NCBI GenBank assembly: GCA_012861695.1
Contig: JAAOOA010000127.1
Coordinates: forward strand, 21,519,267-21,583,266
Origin: Trematomus loennbergii
Taxonomy: Eukaryota; Chordata; Actinopteri; Perciformes; Nototheniidae
Length of the DNA: 64,000 nucleotides
Direction: 5' to 3'
Made by a program: the position numbers and the translations under genes. Below, one piece after another: positions 46,676 through 59,310 of the stretch. Each line of letters starts with the position of its first letter. Position 1 is the first letter of the stretch. Under the pieces are notes generated by a model. That model was not told the origin of the DNA. It saw nothing but the letters and a program-made list of their open reading frames with translations, and made no database searches.

Positions 46676-47989
46676 TCACTCCACATCCTCAGAAGACAGA
46701 CATTTCTGTCGGGCATCTTTGTCCTCAAATGTCACCTTTTTGTTCCTCTTTGGGTCGATCCAGGAGTTGTGGATAATGGCATTATTAGGAGTGGGATCTG
46801 CCTCAATGATTGACACCACTCGCTTCTTCATCTTGCTTTTCAAGACTTTCTGGAACTTTTGCCTCGTGAAGGCATACAATAAAGGGTGAAAGATAGTGGT
46901 CCCATAAGCCATGACCAGGAAGCCAAGTCTTAACTTGACCATTAGGTCACTGGGGCCCACACTCAGGATGACTGTGTTGAGCACTGTGATGGGTGTCCAG
47001 CACAGCAGGAAGGTAGACACAATCAGGAGGGACATCCTGAAAACCCTCTTTTGGCGCGCTCTCCTTTCTCTGTGGCGCTTGACAGCCCTTCGCAAGGCGA
47101 TGATGAGAGAGACGGAGGTACGCATACCCAGTGTGGGCATGCGGCTGCCACTGCTCTGTGATGCATCTGTGGCCTCCTGCTGTGGTGTCATGGCTGTCAT
47201 GGATGGATTTTTCCTGCGAGCCTTCTTCTTCTGTGAAGCGTGGAAACGCGTGCCAATGCGAATGTTGAGAGCCTGCAGGATCTTTGAGTAGGTGATGAGC
47301 ATGACAACGACAGTAAGGAAGAAAATAGGAATCTGAGCCAGCAGGTGGTAATACAGGCCAAGTTCTGTGTAGTACTGGTTAGTGTGGACCACATTCTCCA
47401 CCACTGTCTGGTTCAGATCAGCTTGGCCCTGGGCGAAGAAACCCACCTCAATAAATGGTACCAGGAAACTAATGAAGGATAACACCCATATGCCAGCCAG
47501 CAGGGTCAGGGCACGGCCCATTGTCAGCACCCGGTTGGCTGGTTTGACTGAAATGTCGTAGCGATCAAGGGTGATAGCCAGCACGTTAGCAGCAGTGGCG
47601 ACGCTAGCGAAGGAGACGCAGGCTTCATGGAAGCAGCAGACGAGTGCAGTGTCTCCCTCCAGGGAGAGCAGCACAACCACAATGGTGAGAGGGATGCAGC
47701 ACACACAGATGAGCACATCCAACACATGAAGGTTCATAGTGACGATGTTACTGACAGAACTAATGAGGTTTGACTTCATACAGTAAAGGGCAAGCACAGT
47801 GAGGTTAGAGCTCAGGCCCAGGAGGATCTCCAACATGAGGAAGCCAGTCAGGGAGACCTGGAAACTAACAGGATAGGGGTACGGGCCGGGAGTTGCCGGA
47901 CTCATGGTGCGGCTGATGGGCTCGGTGTCGTCGGTGACCGTGACGTTGCTCATGGTGGCTTCTTGTTCACAGCAGGGAAGGATATGCAT
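46676..47989 (-). CDS. gpr22: G protein-coupled receptor 22 (orphan class A GPCR), complete, single coding exon
   Basis: GPR22 is an orphan class A receptor expressed in heart and brain, reported to couple to Gi/o. The 437-residue frame covers the whole family length. Seven TM segments are recognisable: N62 in TM1, D91 in TM2, the DRY motif at 142-144 after TM3, CWTP at 330-333 in TM6, and HPLLY at 368-372 in TM7 in place of the usual NPxxY. Long basic intracellular loop 3 (about 243-318) includes QKKKARRK and RRAVKRHRERR, and the tail holds NNAIIHNSWIDPKRNKK, characteristic of GPR22. Sequons are at N15 and N193. An acceptor (CTACACACAG) ends four bases before the ATG at 47989, so the coding exon is preceded by a spliced 5' UTR; Met13 is an alternative start. 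Residues 125-329 contain no cysteine, so the usual TM3-ECL2 disulfide is impossible. Fish often keep two gpr22 copies; which one this is cannot be told here. Confidence 0.95.
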   Translation of the reverse strand: MHILPCCEQEATMSNVTVTDDTEPISRTMSPATPGPYPYPVSFQVSLTGFLMLEILLGLSSNLTVLALYCMKSNLISSVSNIVTMNLHVLDVLICVCCIPLTIVVVLLSLEGDTALVCCFHEACVSFASVATAANVLAITLDRYDISVKPANRVLTMGRALTLLAGIWVLSFISFLVPFIEVGFFAQGQADLNQTVVENVVHTNQYYTELGLYYHLLAQIPIFFLTVVVMLITYSKILQALNIRIGTRFHASQKKKARRKNPSMTAMTPQQEATDASQSSGSRMPTLGMRTSVSLIIALRRAVKRHRERRARQKRVFRMSLLIVSTFLLCWTPITVLNTVILSVGPSDLMVKLRLGFLVMAYGTTIFHPLLYAFTRQKFQKVLKSKMKKRVVSIIEADPTPNNAIIHNSWIDPKRNKKVTFEDKDARQKCLSSEDVE

Positions 47990-48936
47990 TATCCTGTGTG
48001 TAGGGAGAAGAAAGGAAGATACGTTATAAAGGGGGGAAAGTAAAAGGAGAATCTATGAAGTGTGTTGTGGCATCTCTGGAAAGTTGTGATTAACACACAT
48101 CTGAGAAATCTTGTCAGATGTAATGGTGCCAGTTATCAAATGATTAGAAAGCCTTTTGTGATTTAAATGAGAAATGCTGAGAGCAGAGCTTTAATAGTGC
48201 TGGAACTTTTTTTCTGCCATGCCCTGCTGATTAGATTTCCTCACTACGCACATGGGACGACTAGTAACCATTGTGCCTTAATCATCTTCTTCTTCTTTTA
48301 TCACCATCCTTGATCAGATGGTTTTATCCACAGTGCTTCATAACAGAAACACTTTGGAACAAATTAAAGTCTAATCACCTCTTAGCCGTAAAGGCTTAGC
48401 AGAGTACTGTATGTTAAGGCTTTGAAGTAGCTAGTTGTGGCATGGTGTTCTTTAGGGCTCTTCTGAACTGAACATTAACACTGACATTGTTTTAATATAT
48501 GAACCTTTACTGTAAATATACTAAATGTAGACCAGAAGTTCTGAAGGCAATGATGGAGAAGGATTATATAAACCCTTTTTGGATGGGATTAATTTTATAG
48601 GGAGGAGATGAGTAAAATGAGTGCTATGGTCTTACATAAGAAACTTGTCATTTCTGGCAGAAACTTAGTCAAATTATGATTACTACGTCACCAGCAGGCT
48701 TCCAACTCTCAGAGATGTCTGTTCAGACAGGACTTCAATATTTCATGTAATAACGTGTGCACCAAAATAACAGTTGGTATTTATAATTAATAATTGGTTC
48801 AGGATAAGAATTTAAAAAACATGTACTTCAAAATAAATGGAAATCAAACAACCTACAGTACACCAATGAAATACATTCAATCTGAATAGAGGTCTAGATG
48901 ACATGTAGAAAAACAAATGTTTATTTTAATATTTAC

Positions 48937-49200
48937 CCTTGCCTCCAGCACTATCTGAGTATCAGGGCTGTGTAATCAGGCCATAGAGTCCATGTTGCAT
49001 CCACAGAGACGAGCATCGCATCCAAACATAGCCAGTGGAAGTGTTTCCGCTCCAGCAGAGCCCCAAAGCGAGGCTTTTCCCTTCACTGCTAGTCCCTCCC
49101 CGAGAGGTTGACAGCCAGAAAAAACCTGTCCGTCGCGCCAAAGAATATCTATGGGCTGCCAGCTTTTTCTTCCTGACCTCAATGGTAAGAAAGCTAAGGA
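48937..49200 (-). promoter_or_regulatory. possible upstream non-coding exon / promoter of gpr22
   Basis: Reading the minus strand, a GC-richer segment ends at a plausible donor (GGCAAGG|GTAAAT, exon edge 48937). It could be the first untranslated exon that splices to the acceptor just upstream of the gpr22 ATG. The position of the start site is unknown. Confidence 0.3.
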
Positions 49201-51536
49201 ATCAGTCAAATACAGGCAGTGGATTTCAGAGAATAATTTATACGCTAGTGTCCTCTGCAGATTTGTTCTGTCCTCTGGTACGTTTGCTTTGGTGATGGTG
49301 TGAGCTCTGATGGATGAGTGGAACAGGGATAAGATGTCGGAGCCACCTCCTGTTTATAATCATGATATTCCCAGGCAGGAGAAAAAAAGCCAACCAAGAA
49401 AACAAAGAAATACAGACCCCTCAGCAGGGCTGGAACGTACTGCTCATAGTACTATGATCCAAATCCTTGCCTTTTGCTTTTTTTTGTCCTCAGTGAAAAG
49501 ATATTATGAAGCTCTGTAAACACAGAACAAGAGTAACATCCATTAGGTCGTACTCCAAGAGGCAGAGTGTGTCAGTTGCACATGTAGTGTTCTCGGTGTA
49601 AACATTATAATGTCCAGAAATCAGTCCGGGAAGCATCCAGGCCGAGGTCCCCCCTCGGAGCACTAATGGAAAAGATCTTCGTTCTCCATGTTTGTCATTG
49701 TCTCTGTACGCATGGCTCCAGCTGCCACTGACTTCTTAATCCAGCAAAGGTCCCCAGTTTTCCCCTCGACATGCTGATCCCTAAATCACTGGAGATGGCG
49801 TGAGTGGAGCAGATTATTAGAGAGCATGCGAGACCAATCACCATGACATGTGTTTTTATATGTGCATGGGATAGGGGTTGAATCAGCAATTTGCGTGGAA
49901 GGTCATCCTCATGAGATAGGAGTGAGTTAATCAGATGAAAAGCCTGTATAGATTTGCAAGAAGATCCCAGACAAGAGTTGGACTTATCAGGAGCTGCGTA
50001 CAACACTGTCTGTCCTTCAATGCCACATATTTCTCTCACAGTGACCTAAAGAGAAAAGATAAAGTGGATGATAGAGAGGGAGATGGGAAGAGAGCAAGTA
50101 GGAGAGGGAAGAGTGGGGGATGCGTTAGTGAAAATAAACATATCCTGAGCAGAGAGGCGACAAGGAAAGTCTCATTAGCATAGCAACAAGCCCCTGATGT
50201 CTTATCATGTTCCTGTGCATCGCTTGATTCACTTTACATCTTTGTAATTTCATTAACATAACAGTAGCACTAATAAAGGGCTGGCACAATATACAAGCCT
50301 CCTGATTTGAGATAAAAGATCAACTGTAGTAATATCTTTCTATGCTTGTTGTTTTTAAATTATTAGAGGAAATTGCTTAATGATAATTATTGAATGTCAC
50401 TTCAAAACCCTCAGTGGTGCTTTAAATGGTCCTACAATTTTCTTGATAGGCCAGAGCCGCTAAGGACTTTAGTGCAATGTGATTCCACGGGGAACTTGTC
50501 ATAAGGACATCGATGCCCCCCCTTCTATCACAATATGTGATCCGTGTTATTCTCTTCAGAGGAGCAGGTCGGTCATTCTCCAAGGTTGTTTCAGTGAGGG
50601 ATGCCATACTTAACTGTGCCACAATGTCAGCAGAAATGATCAATGACACCACGCTACAGTACCAGGCAGGTTATGATACACCAGGCGTGTGTTGAAGAGC
50701 CAAGTGTACAATTGCATATCAAGTTTGTTATCAGCCTGACACTTTGGAATATAGTACATGTGTTTAGCTGTAAGATACAAACAGATGCTATCACAGTATG
50801 TAAAGCATCCTAATGCATAAACGAAAATGCATTTTAGAGTTTGATGTTTTCAGTAACAGCTACTTGGATTTACAAGATTAAGACCAAATATATATTATTA
50901 GTAACAAATACGTTACTCAACCGTTTCTAAAAAAAAGTCAGCATTACATTATGAATGACAGTATATAGGAACTGCTAGTTTTCCAATCACATGTGTTGGT
51001 TGTGGTGGAGATGTTTGGCATTGAGTTTTGTTAGCTGTCACATTCTACTCGGATTAGTGCTGTAAATCAAACCAATAAGTAGAGTGCCCCATCAAAACAC
51101 AGCGGAGCTCACCATGCAGGGTAAACACAGATGCCTTGGAGCTGGTCCCTACACCACGCTGTCCCCTCTCAGTGCAGCTCTGCAACAATCCAGGTTGCCC
51201 GATTGAAACTGCTGGTTGATCTTCTGCTCCTTCCAGCAGTAATCCAACAATTTGGATTGAATATTGACGAACATACAAGGGTCACACAAATGACAGATGT
51301 TCTTTCCCACCGGAGTCCCACACAGAAACAGCAAAAAGTCCATAGAGATTAGTCCTGACAGGAATGTTGTATTCTTCTTGTTCTCCTTTTCTCCTTGTTA
51401 ATTCTTATCCATCCATATGGGCAGGTTTGTGAATACTCATCACAGCAACTCTCTGTTGCGCTGCCTCTCTTCCCAACTGTCTGGATAGGAGTGCAAACCA
51501 TCCCACTCCTGGTATCTCTCTATCTCCCGCTCTGCT

Positions 51537-51567
51537 CTCTTTCTCTCTCCCTCTCTCTCTCTCTCTT
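51537..51567. repeat. short (CT)n repeat
   Basis: Imperfect CT dinucleotide run of about 30 bp. Confidence 0.7.
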
Positions 51568-54500
51568 ACTGCGGAGGTTTGCAGTGCTCCCCCAGTCCTG
51601 ATTGGTCTTCTGTAATAGGCTTAACCCTTTACTCTCCGGCGAGGGGAGGTATTTCCTATTGTTCTGACTATCCTCTCTTCCCTGACAGTGACTGTGTGAC
51701 AACCCAGTTGTGGCTGTAGTGATTTGCAAAAAGAAAAAGCTTCTACTACGATTTTGCACGGGAGCTTTAGATGACACTGCGCTTAGCACACAACCTGCTG
51801 CAGAGGCAGACTGCTGAAGGAAAAACAGCAGAAAATACAGCAGTACAGATTGATGTGTTAATTAGCTCAATGTAATGGACAAGTAATGTGTTTGTGCACC
51901 GTAGGGGGATTGATGAGGATAGAGGGCAAACTCAGGGAAGCAATCTTTTTGTTGTATTCATTTTGCACACACTTGGGTCTTAATATGCATGTGCAAGAGT
52001 TTGAGAGGCAGCAAGACTGTCATCGAGGGGATACATTCTCTCAGCTGTGAATTGGAGAAATTGATTATGCAGGAGACAATGAAAGTCAGAAAAGAAGAGA
52101 TCGAGGATAGTGGCTTTCTGATTGATAGTTTCAATTAAGTTGCTCTGTCAGATCAGAAAGTGGTTGACCACCCTCCATTCCTTTGTCAAGGCTCATTTGT
52201 CAGGTGCAATTATTGCCAGAGGGCATCTTGGGACCTGCCAGCCTCCAGTAAAGAATAAAGGGGCATCTGTCGCACTGGCAGGGCTACTTGATAAACAAAT
52301 GATTACAGCCAACAGAAAATAAATCAGGTTTTATTCTGATGGTGGCAGTTTGATCATTGAAACTTGCCAGGCAGATGTTTGTCTTCAAGGCATTTCTAAA
52401 TTGACTTTCTGCGCCGGAACAAGGATCAAAAGTCGACAAGGGTTTTGTCGAGCTACTACCTTGGCAGTGAGGAAACAGCTTATTCCCTTGGTGCTGTACC
52501 AATGTAATACACATTTGAGGTCAAGGGGAAAACCTCAATCACACCCTGGTACTATTGAGGGCATCGGATTCCCCAGATCATACAGATACGCACGTCTCTT
52601 TCACTTGACAATACGAACACCACCACTTATAGGGGGATTAAGAAGGGAAAACATGTACACCACTCTAATTCTCAACGTTGCATGTTTCGGAGCTTAGCAT
52701 TCATGTCCAGAGGAATTGCGTGAGTATGGATGGAGGAAAGATGAGAAGTTTAACGGATAGGGGGCGGGGAAGAAAGAGCGTTTATCCGTGGAGGTTGGGT
52801 TGAATAGTGTGTGCAAAGCTTTTATAAATATCTGATTTTGTGCCTTTGGGACACAAGCATGCAATTCCTTAGGATTGCATGTTCGTGTCCTCCTTCTATG
52901 TATGCACCCAATATCAAGTACCTGTTTCCTGAATGAGATCCATCTGTACGCCTCTGGCTGTCAGAATATAATCATACAGCACATCAGTTCAAAACTGATT
53001 TTCTGTCACTGTCTGCAATTCAAGGTTTCATAACTGTGGGTTTCATGAGAAGCTTCCTGAAGTCAGTAGAAAGGGGACATGTTATGTACTCTTTATGAAA
53101 AGACAGGACTGACCACTTGACAGCCCTCTCACTGCTATTTAGGAATCCTCTTAGTTTAGAGAAGGGTTAAAAACTGCCTCAAAAACACTGCATTCCCAAC
53201 ATTTCTGAAGAATGGTGTACATATTTAATTCCCATTTAATATTTAATTCAGCTTTTTCAATCTGTCCCTAGACTCCACTGTCTGATATTCACTACAGTTT
53301 TTCTCCCCCTTCAATCTTGAGTGCCTGTAGATGTCCATGGATATGCTCTGTGTACATGTCAAAGTGTGTGCGATTCTTTGCAAATCCAACACTTATTGCA
53401 CACCTTCCGTGGTTTATAAGTCAAAGAGGATAAAAAAAGATGCAGATGTGCCGTCAGTAACTATCTTATTTCAAGCCCATGCTTTGTATGCCAAACATCA
53501 GCAGGCAATTTCGGTCACTGAGGACCCAGCACTCAGACTTTTATCTCCTCTCTGCAGCTGGGACCTGAACTTCCATTTGGTGCCACTGTGATTTGCTCAG
53601 GATTGCTCTAGAATAGTGCAAGCCCAGCACTGATGGAATAGCTGCTTTCAAATATTGAAGTGGTCTGCTGTCATTTGATCGATTTAAATTGTCCTTTTCC
53701 CAGACCCTGAAGAACCTCAGGTCCAAACACACATGGACCTAGGCAGTCATACAGGAATTGAAAAAGAAAAACAAGGTCTCTTGAGATGCTCCTATGTTGA
53801 TTTCAGACAAGAAAGAGACAGAGAAAACAATGGAGGACCATATTCTAAGGTCCTCTGGTTCTTGCCTACTGTATGGTTTTATTACAGGGCAGTTTGCTTT
53901 GGCCTCAGTCCCATTTGAGAGCCCTTTACATTCATGCTCAGTAAGAGATGAAAGTACCTTCATCGAATAAAAGACTAGGAGAAGAAAAGAAGCCCATCTT
54001 CGCCTCCTCCTATGTTGAACAGTGATGAGATGGATGAGCAACAGCTAATAATGAATTGCAACATCCGTCCTAATGTCGAAATGTTAACGGATCCTCTTCG
54101 ATCCCAATGCAGGTTCATTAGTGCTGAAGTGGCTTTATTAGTGTGTGACATTTAGTGCAGTACATTGTGAAAGGGAAATACAGTTCATTTGGTTACACAA
54201 AAGATTAGAGCCCTCAATGTATTGTGTAATTAGTTTTCAATTATGTCATACACTTGTGGAATATAGAGGTGTTACAATGTAATTAAAAGCGGAAAAAACA
54301 GGAACTAATATAGAAGAAAAGTCTGTAAAGAGCAAATATTGTATTGGAGAAAATGGTAATTTACTAGAAGCCAAAGAGGCCATGGGTGTAATATCTTACT
54401 TGCGACACATTCCATGGTAATCATCTTAATTATTTACATAATTAATTATCTTAATGTCACTGCTTGCATTTGACTTCTATGTGTACAATAAGTATTGCCA

Positions 54501-55441
54501 AATGCAGCTTCAACCTATCAAGCTTTGTCTAATGCAGGCTTTAGACTACACAGTATCAGCTTGATAGTTTCTATTTTATTGGTATTTACTTGCACTATTT
54601 TATCTGTTTTATTGTGTTGCACTGTTGGAGGAGCCTGTGACCTAAGATTTTCATTGACATATCTACACTATAGCTATATTGAGCAAGACAAAAGCTTGTT
54701 GTTTAAGAGTCAAAACAACCATCACAGCATAAGAGACACTGCGACGTCCCGAAAGAAAGACTAACTTGTCAGAATTGTTTTGCCTCATCTCACCTCAATT
54801 GACAACTATGATTGTTTTTGGACATTGGCCCAAACTATAAATACAACTGTATTATGATGGGGTTATTGGTTCCGTTATGTGACACATCCTTTCTTTGAAC
54901 CAAACAAAGATGTTATCTTTCCTTCATGAAGTACAGAGACAAAACATACTGTATGGTGACGTCTTATCCAGAGTCTCCAAACATTGCAATAGTATTTCTA
55001 TAGTGAGTGATTTGAGTGCCTGTGGTGGTCAGCAGTTCGTTAGTAGCCTATTTGGGCACATTGAGACCTATTTGTCAAAGTTCAATCTGGGACGCATTCA
55101 AAAATAAGAATACATTGTATGCTCATTTCAGAGAAAACCCTTTTTATCTTCTTACCCTTTTTGTCTTTACTAACAGGAACAACATGCTTTTTACACAACC
55201 TCACTACAGCAGATTAACCTTGGCCCTGTAGTAACTGGCTGGGCTTTTGAGTGTGATAAGAAGTGCAAAAGACTTATTTACAACATTACCCCCTAGAGGC
55301 TGCCATGTTTCTGCAACCGTGTTGAATTACCTTTTTAAAAAAGAATATTTGTATTGCCTATCTTTTATAAAGTGCACCTTACATATATAGCTTATCATTT
55401 GCTGTAATATTCTTAGTTCATGTCATTTAATGTGTTTTATT

Positions 55442-55445
<4 letters not shown>

Positions 55446-55527
<82 letters not shown>
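55446..55527. repeat. (CT)n microsatellite
   Basis: Uninterrupted CT dinucleotide run of about 82 bp. On the minus strand it generates an Arg-Glu repeat ORF that is not a gene. Confidence 0.95.
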
Positions 55528-55531
<4 letters not shown>

Positions 55532-57585
55532 TTAATGACTCATCCTGCCTTCTGCTTCGGTTAGTTATGAGCTCTGCCTTCTGCAATTGATTTACAGTCC
55601 TGGTGGTATTGCGTGTCAGTAAGGTTAGAGCCATAAAGTCAAACTAGGTGTAGTCAGCTGTTTAACCCTGACCATGGGGCTAGGGATTGAAAATGTAGCC
55701 TTTTCAATCCCCAACATCAAACCACACACTCGCCTGGGATGCATTCTTTGCTGTTTCCTGCTGTACTGTGACCTCCTCACTGTTCTCTGTCACGGAGACA
55801 AACAGCTTCTTTTCCATCAGTGCCTCAGAAGTCGGCCACTTCCTGTCAAGGCGCAACATCTGTTTACGTAAGTCATGTCAAAGAGCATCGGCCAAGGCGT
55901 GGGAACGCAAGGCAGTGCGCGGGGGACCCCACACTCACCCACAGGGAGGTGCGAGTGCACTGGAAGGCTGAATCATGGGGAAGCACGTAGAGGACTACCA
56001 TACACTATGCAGATAAACACACAAATGGTGGCTCCTCCCTACAGGCACTCGGCCATCAGAGCACTCAGTGTTTGTCATCTCATTTCATCTGTTCATGTGG
56101 CGGCCCCAGGGAGTTCATGTTACAGGAAAAGCCACAGTTTTCTTAAAACAGCCTTCGACAACTAGATTAAAGACTTCAGTAACCAGTTTATTTTTCATTG
56201 ACTACCTTGTATGTAAATGGGTCAGCAGATTGTGAATTGCCTGTGTTTCAAATGCATATCAGGATGTTGATTATACATGCTTTGTGCAAAGGACATTTCA
56301 ACCCTGAGGCTGTATATCTGTGTGCACGTGTGTTTATGTCTGTCTTGGTGCGTTTATGTTACAAAGACCATGAGGCTGTCTGTGGTTTAAGCCCGTCTGC
56401 CTCATTGGCTTTTCTGACTGACTGTCTGCCATACAAAGCCTTACCCCTGTGTTCAGTACCCACAGGGGACCCGACGGAGAGGGAATTCCCGTCTTGAAAG
56501 AAATAATTTGCCAAGGAGAACCACGAAGACCATTAGGCACTGAAGGCCCGAGCAACATAGACAAAGGACTTCTTAATGGAGCACAATGACATTTACTAGA
56601 ACGCCATTATAGAGTCATGTTTTGGCAAGTAAAATGTCCGTGCTATTAAAGTTTCTCTACTTTAAAGTTAGCTCTGCCCTATCACCTTAAGGAACACATT
56701 GTTATCTCTTATTTTGGGTCTGGTTTTATTCTATCGTCTAGAAAATCCCTATATTTTGATTGCTATGTAGCAGCTTAAAGGTCCTATGAGGATAAATAGA
56801 TGGGAGTTTGCACTGGAGGGAAAAGATGCCTACATCATACGAGCTGATCAGTTCTTCCAATAATGTACATCCAAGGGAGACTTTGTAGTTTGAACTCTGT
56901 GGCCTTGTGGTTACTAGCACCAAACAAGCCTGTTTTTCTATTCTGTATCCTTTGAGTTGAGTCTTTTGGGGGGATGGAGGGCTCAACCTCAAATAGATAG
57001 GCCAGTGAACACCAACACTAGACCCACTTATAAGCTGAGACACTCTTCTTTCTACACGTACGCATGTGTTCACAAAATGGCCTACAGACAAACAAATAAA
57101 ATTAGTATATATTGTACATTACTGTCTATAAACAGTCACACGTTATCCTTATCAAGATATACAGTAAACTATTGTTTTTGAGGAAGCTCGACCCTCCCAC
57201 AAAAATGAAAAGACAGCTAACTAAGGTATTTCTGCTATCGTGTTTCCACACCAAGAGCAGATTCCCTACACTGTGATTTATTTGGCTCTTGACAACTTAC
57301 CTATTGCAAATGAAATGTAATGCCTCCAGGGAAGTGTTCCAGTATCACACCTTGTAAATATAGATGACATGACACAAGCTTTTTGCTGTTGTCCCCCACC
57401 CCTTAAATTGGCAATTCTTTCCACCCCCTGTCTTGTGCCTTCGCATGGGTCTCTTCCTTCTCTCTTCCCTCACTAGCACCTAACAATAATTAGCCAGTGC
57501 TAGCTGTCGTCTTGTGCCTGTCCCTAGTCACACCGTGTCAGCGAGGCCTCCACTAATGGGCCCCTGCCTTGGCTCTGACAGCCAG

Positions 57586-57637
57586 TATGACCCTTTCTTT
57601 TTCAGCCACTACGACCCTTTCTTTTTCCGCCACTACC
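57586..57637. repeat. two-copy 24-bp tandem duplication
   Basis: TATGACCCTTTCTTTTTCAG and TACGACCCTTTCTTTTTCCG follow one another with a 24-bp period, each continuing into CCACTAC. Two units only; a local slippage product. Confidence 0.7.
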
Positions 57638-58818
57638 TCTTCATTAAGGCTTGCCTGGAGCTACTGTGGCACAGAGATCAGTACCTTTATCCCAGTGTCT
57701 GTCACACCTGGTGGGATGGTGGGAGCGCGCTTGGATGCAAGTCCCCTTCCCTTTTCAAAGTGTGAACTGAAGGGAAAAGCAAACCCTTGGTATCATCCTA
57801 ACTTTATTCTGTACGGCAGGGAGTTATGATCCTGTTACTCCTCAAATGTGTGAATGAAAGGAAATAGATGTCAATCATGTGTAATCAGGAGTTATATGCA
57901 ACACTGAGGTGCTCATTCTTATTCTGTATGCTACAGTATAGTGAGCATGTGTAGCAGGGAATCGAGCTCTTATACCTAAGGGAAGATATATCAACCTTCT
58001 TACAGGTGTAGAATAAAGTATTTTCTTTGCCATTTTCCATATTAGTCTTGTGTCTTTAGATCACAGCCGAATATTTAGCCTTTTAAAGCAGCAGAGACAC
58101 CAGGTTTGGTTTAGTCCACCATGCGTCAGTGGGCTGAGTGTTGCTCAGGAGTGTGACAGCCTGTGTGGGTGGTAGCAGTAGGTGGCCTTGCTTATAGGCA
58201 AACCAGGCTGTTGCCCTTGATGGTCTGGCACAGGGTCAAGGTAACACAGGGCTGGTCACTACTGTCAGCACTTTTTACTGACGAGGCACACACTGTAACA
58301 CCACTGGGTGACTGAAAGTGGGTATTTGTGCCTAGATGCATGTACAACGGAAGATGCTATATAGAGCATGTTGCTGCCCAAGTGTTTTGCTTTGCATCAC
58401 GATGAGTCATGGTAAAGTAGATTGCCAAACTATTTCTATATAATCAATGCGTCTTTGCAGATGCCACAGTGGCTGACTCATACCCTGCACTGTAACATGC
58501 ACATCCCGTGTTGTGTGCTTAGTTTTGATCCTTTGATGAAACACTTCTTTCCGGTACTAGAAAATCAAGCAGTAGTTCATTCGAAAGTATCAAGAACCAA
58601 GATTATTATTCAGATCTTGCTGAGGCGTTTAGTTATTTGGTGATCATTTCCCATTAAAACATGTTTGCCTTCACTGTGAATAACTCTGTCTATCAGCACG
58701 CAGGATGGTGATGCTCTCAGGCTCTTACTCATCTCTGCAGAATGTGAATTGATCGTACTTTATCCAGGCAGAAATCCAGGCGGGATGACTTGGACATTTA
58801 GCTGAGGGGAGGAATTTT

Positions 58819-59310
58819 AAAGTGGACCTATCATGCTATATTATAATAATATAGTGTAGGACCTATATAAGGCATATTTATACTTTTTTTTTTTCAAAAT
58901 ACCAAACAGATCATGCATTTTAGCCATGCCTCATTTCGCTCAATTTGCACTTTTTTACCCCTGTTTTTGCAAGGGCTGATTCTGTGAGAACAGCACCACC
59001 TACAGGCCTGGCATATGTACTACAGCGTCTCCAGCGCTTTCGAACGGCAATGGCCGTGGCTGTCTCCTCCTGATTGGTGGAGTTGGCCCAATAGCCGTAG
59101 CGTCACTGTCCTGACGTCAGGAAAGTGTTCAAATCTGGATCAGTTTTTATCAGATCCGTTGCAGCCCCTTTTTTAGAGATTTGGGTATGGAGGAAAATAG
59201 AGAGGGTCGTGTTTTCTGACACTTGGTGAGTTCCCTGGAACACCGGGGACACATACAGTATTCATGTATAAAAGACGTACAAAAGTGCATTTTGCATGAT
59301 AGGTCCCTTT
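58819..59310. mobile_element. MITE with AAAGTGGACCTATCATGC ends
   Basis: The left end AAAGTGGACCTATCATGC pairs with the right end GCATGATAGGTCCCTTT as terminal inverted repeats around a roughly 490-bp non-coding body that includes a GACGTCAGG segment. The ends resemble those of the pde3a intronic MITE at 9999-10515, but the bodies differ. No clear target duplication was found. Confidence 0.65.

Noticed and set aside
55443..55634. Minus-strand ORF with long Arg-Glu repeat
   Set aside because: Produced by the CT microsatellite; the non-repeat part has no family resemblance.
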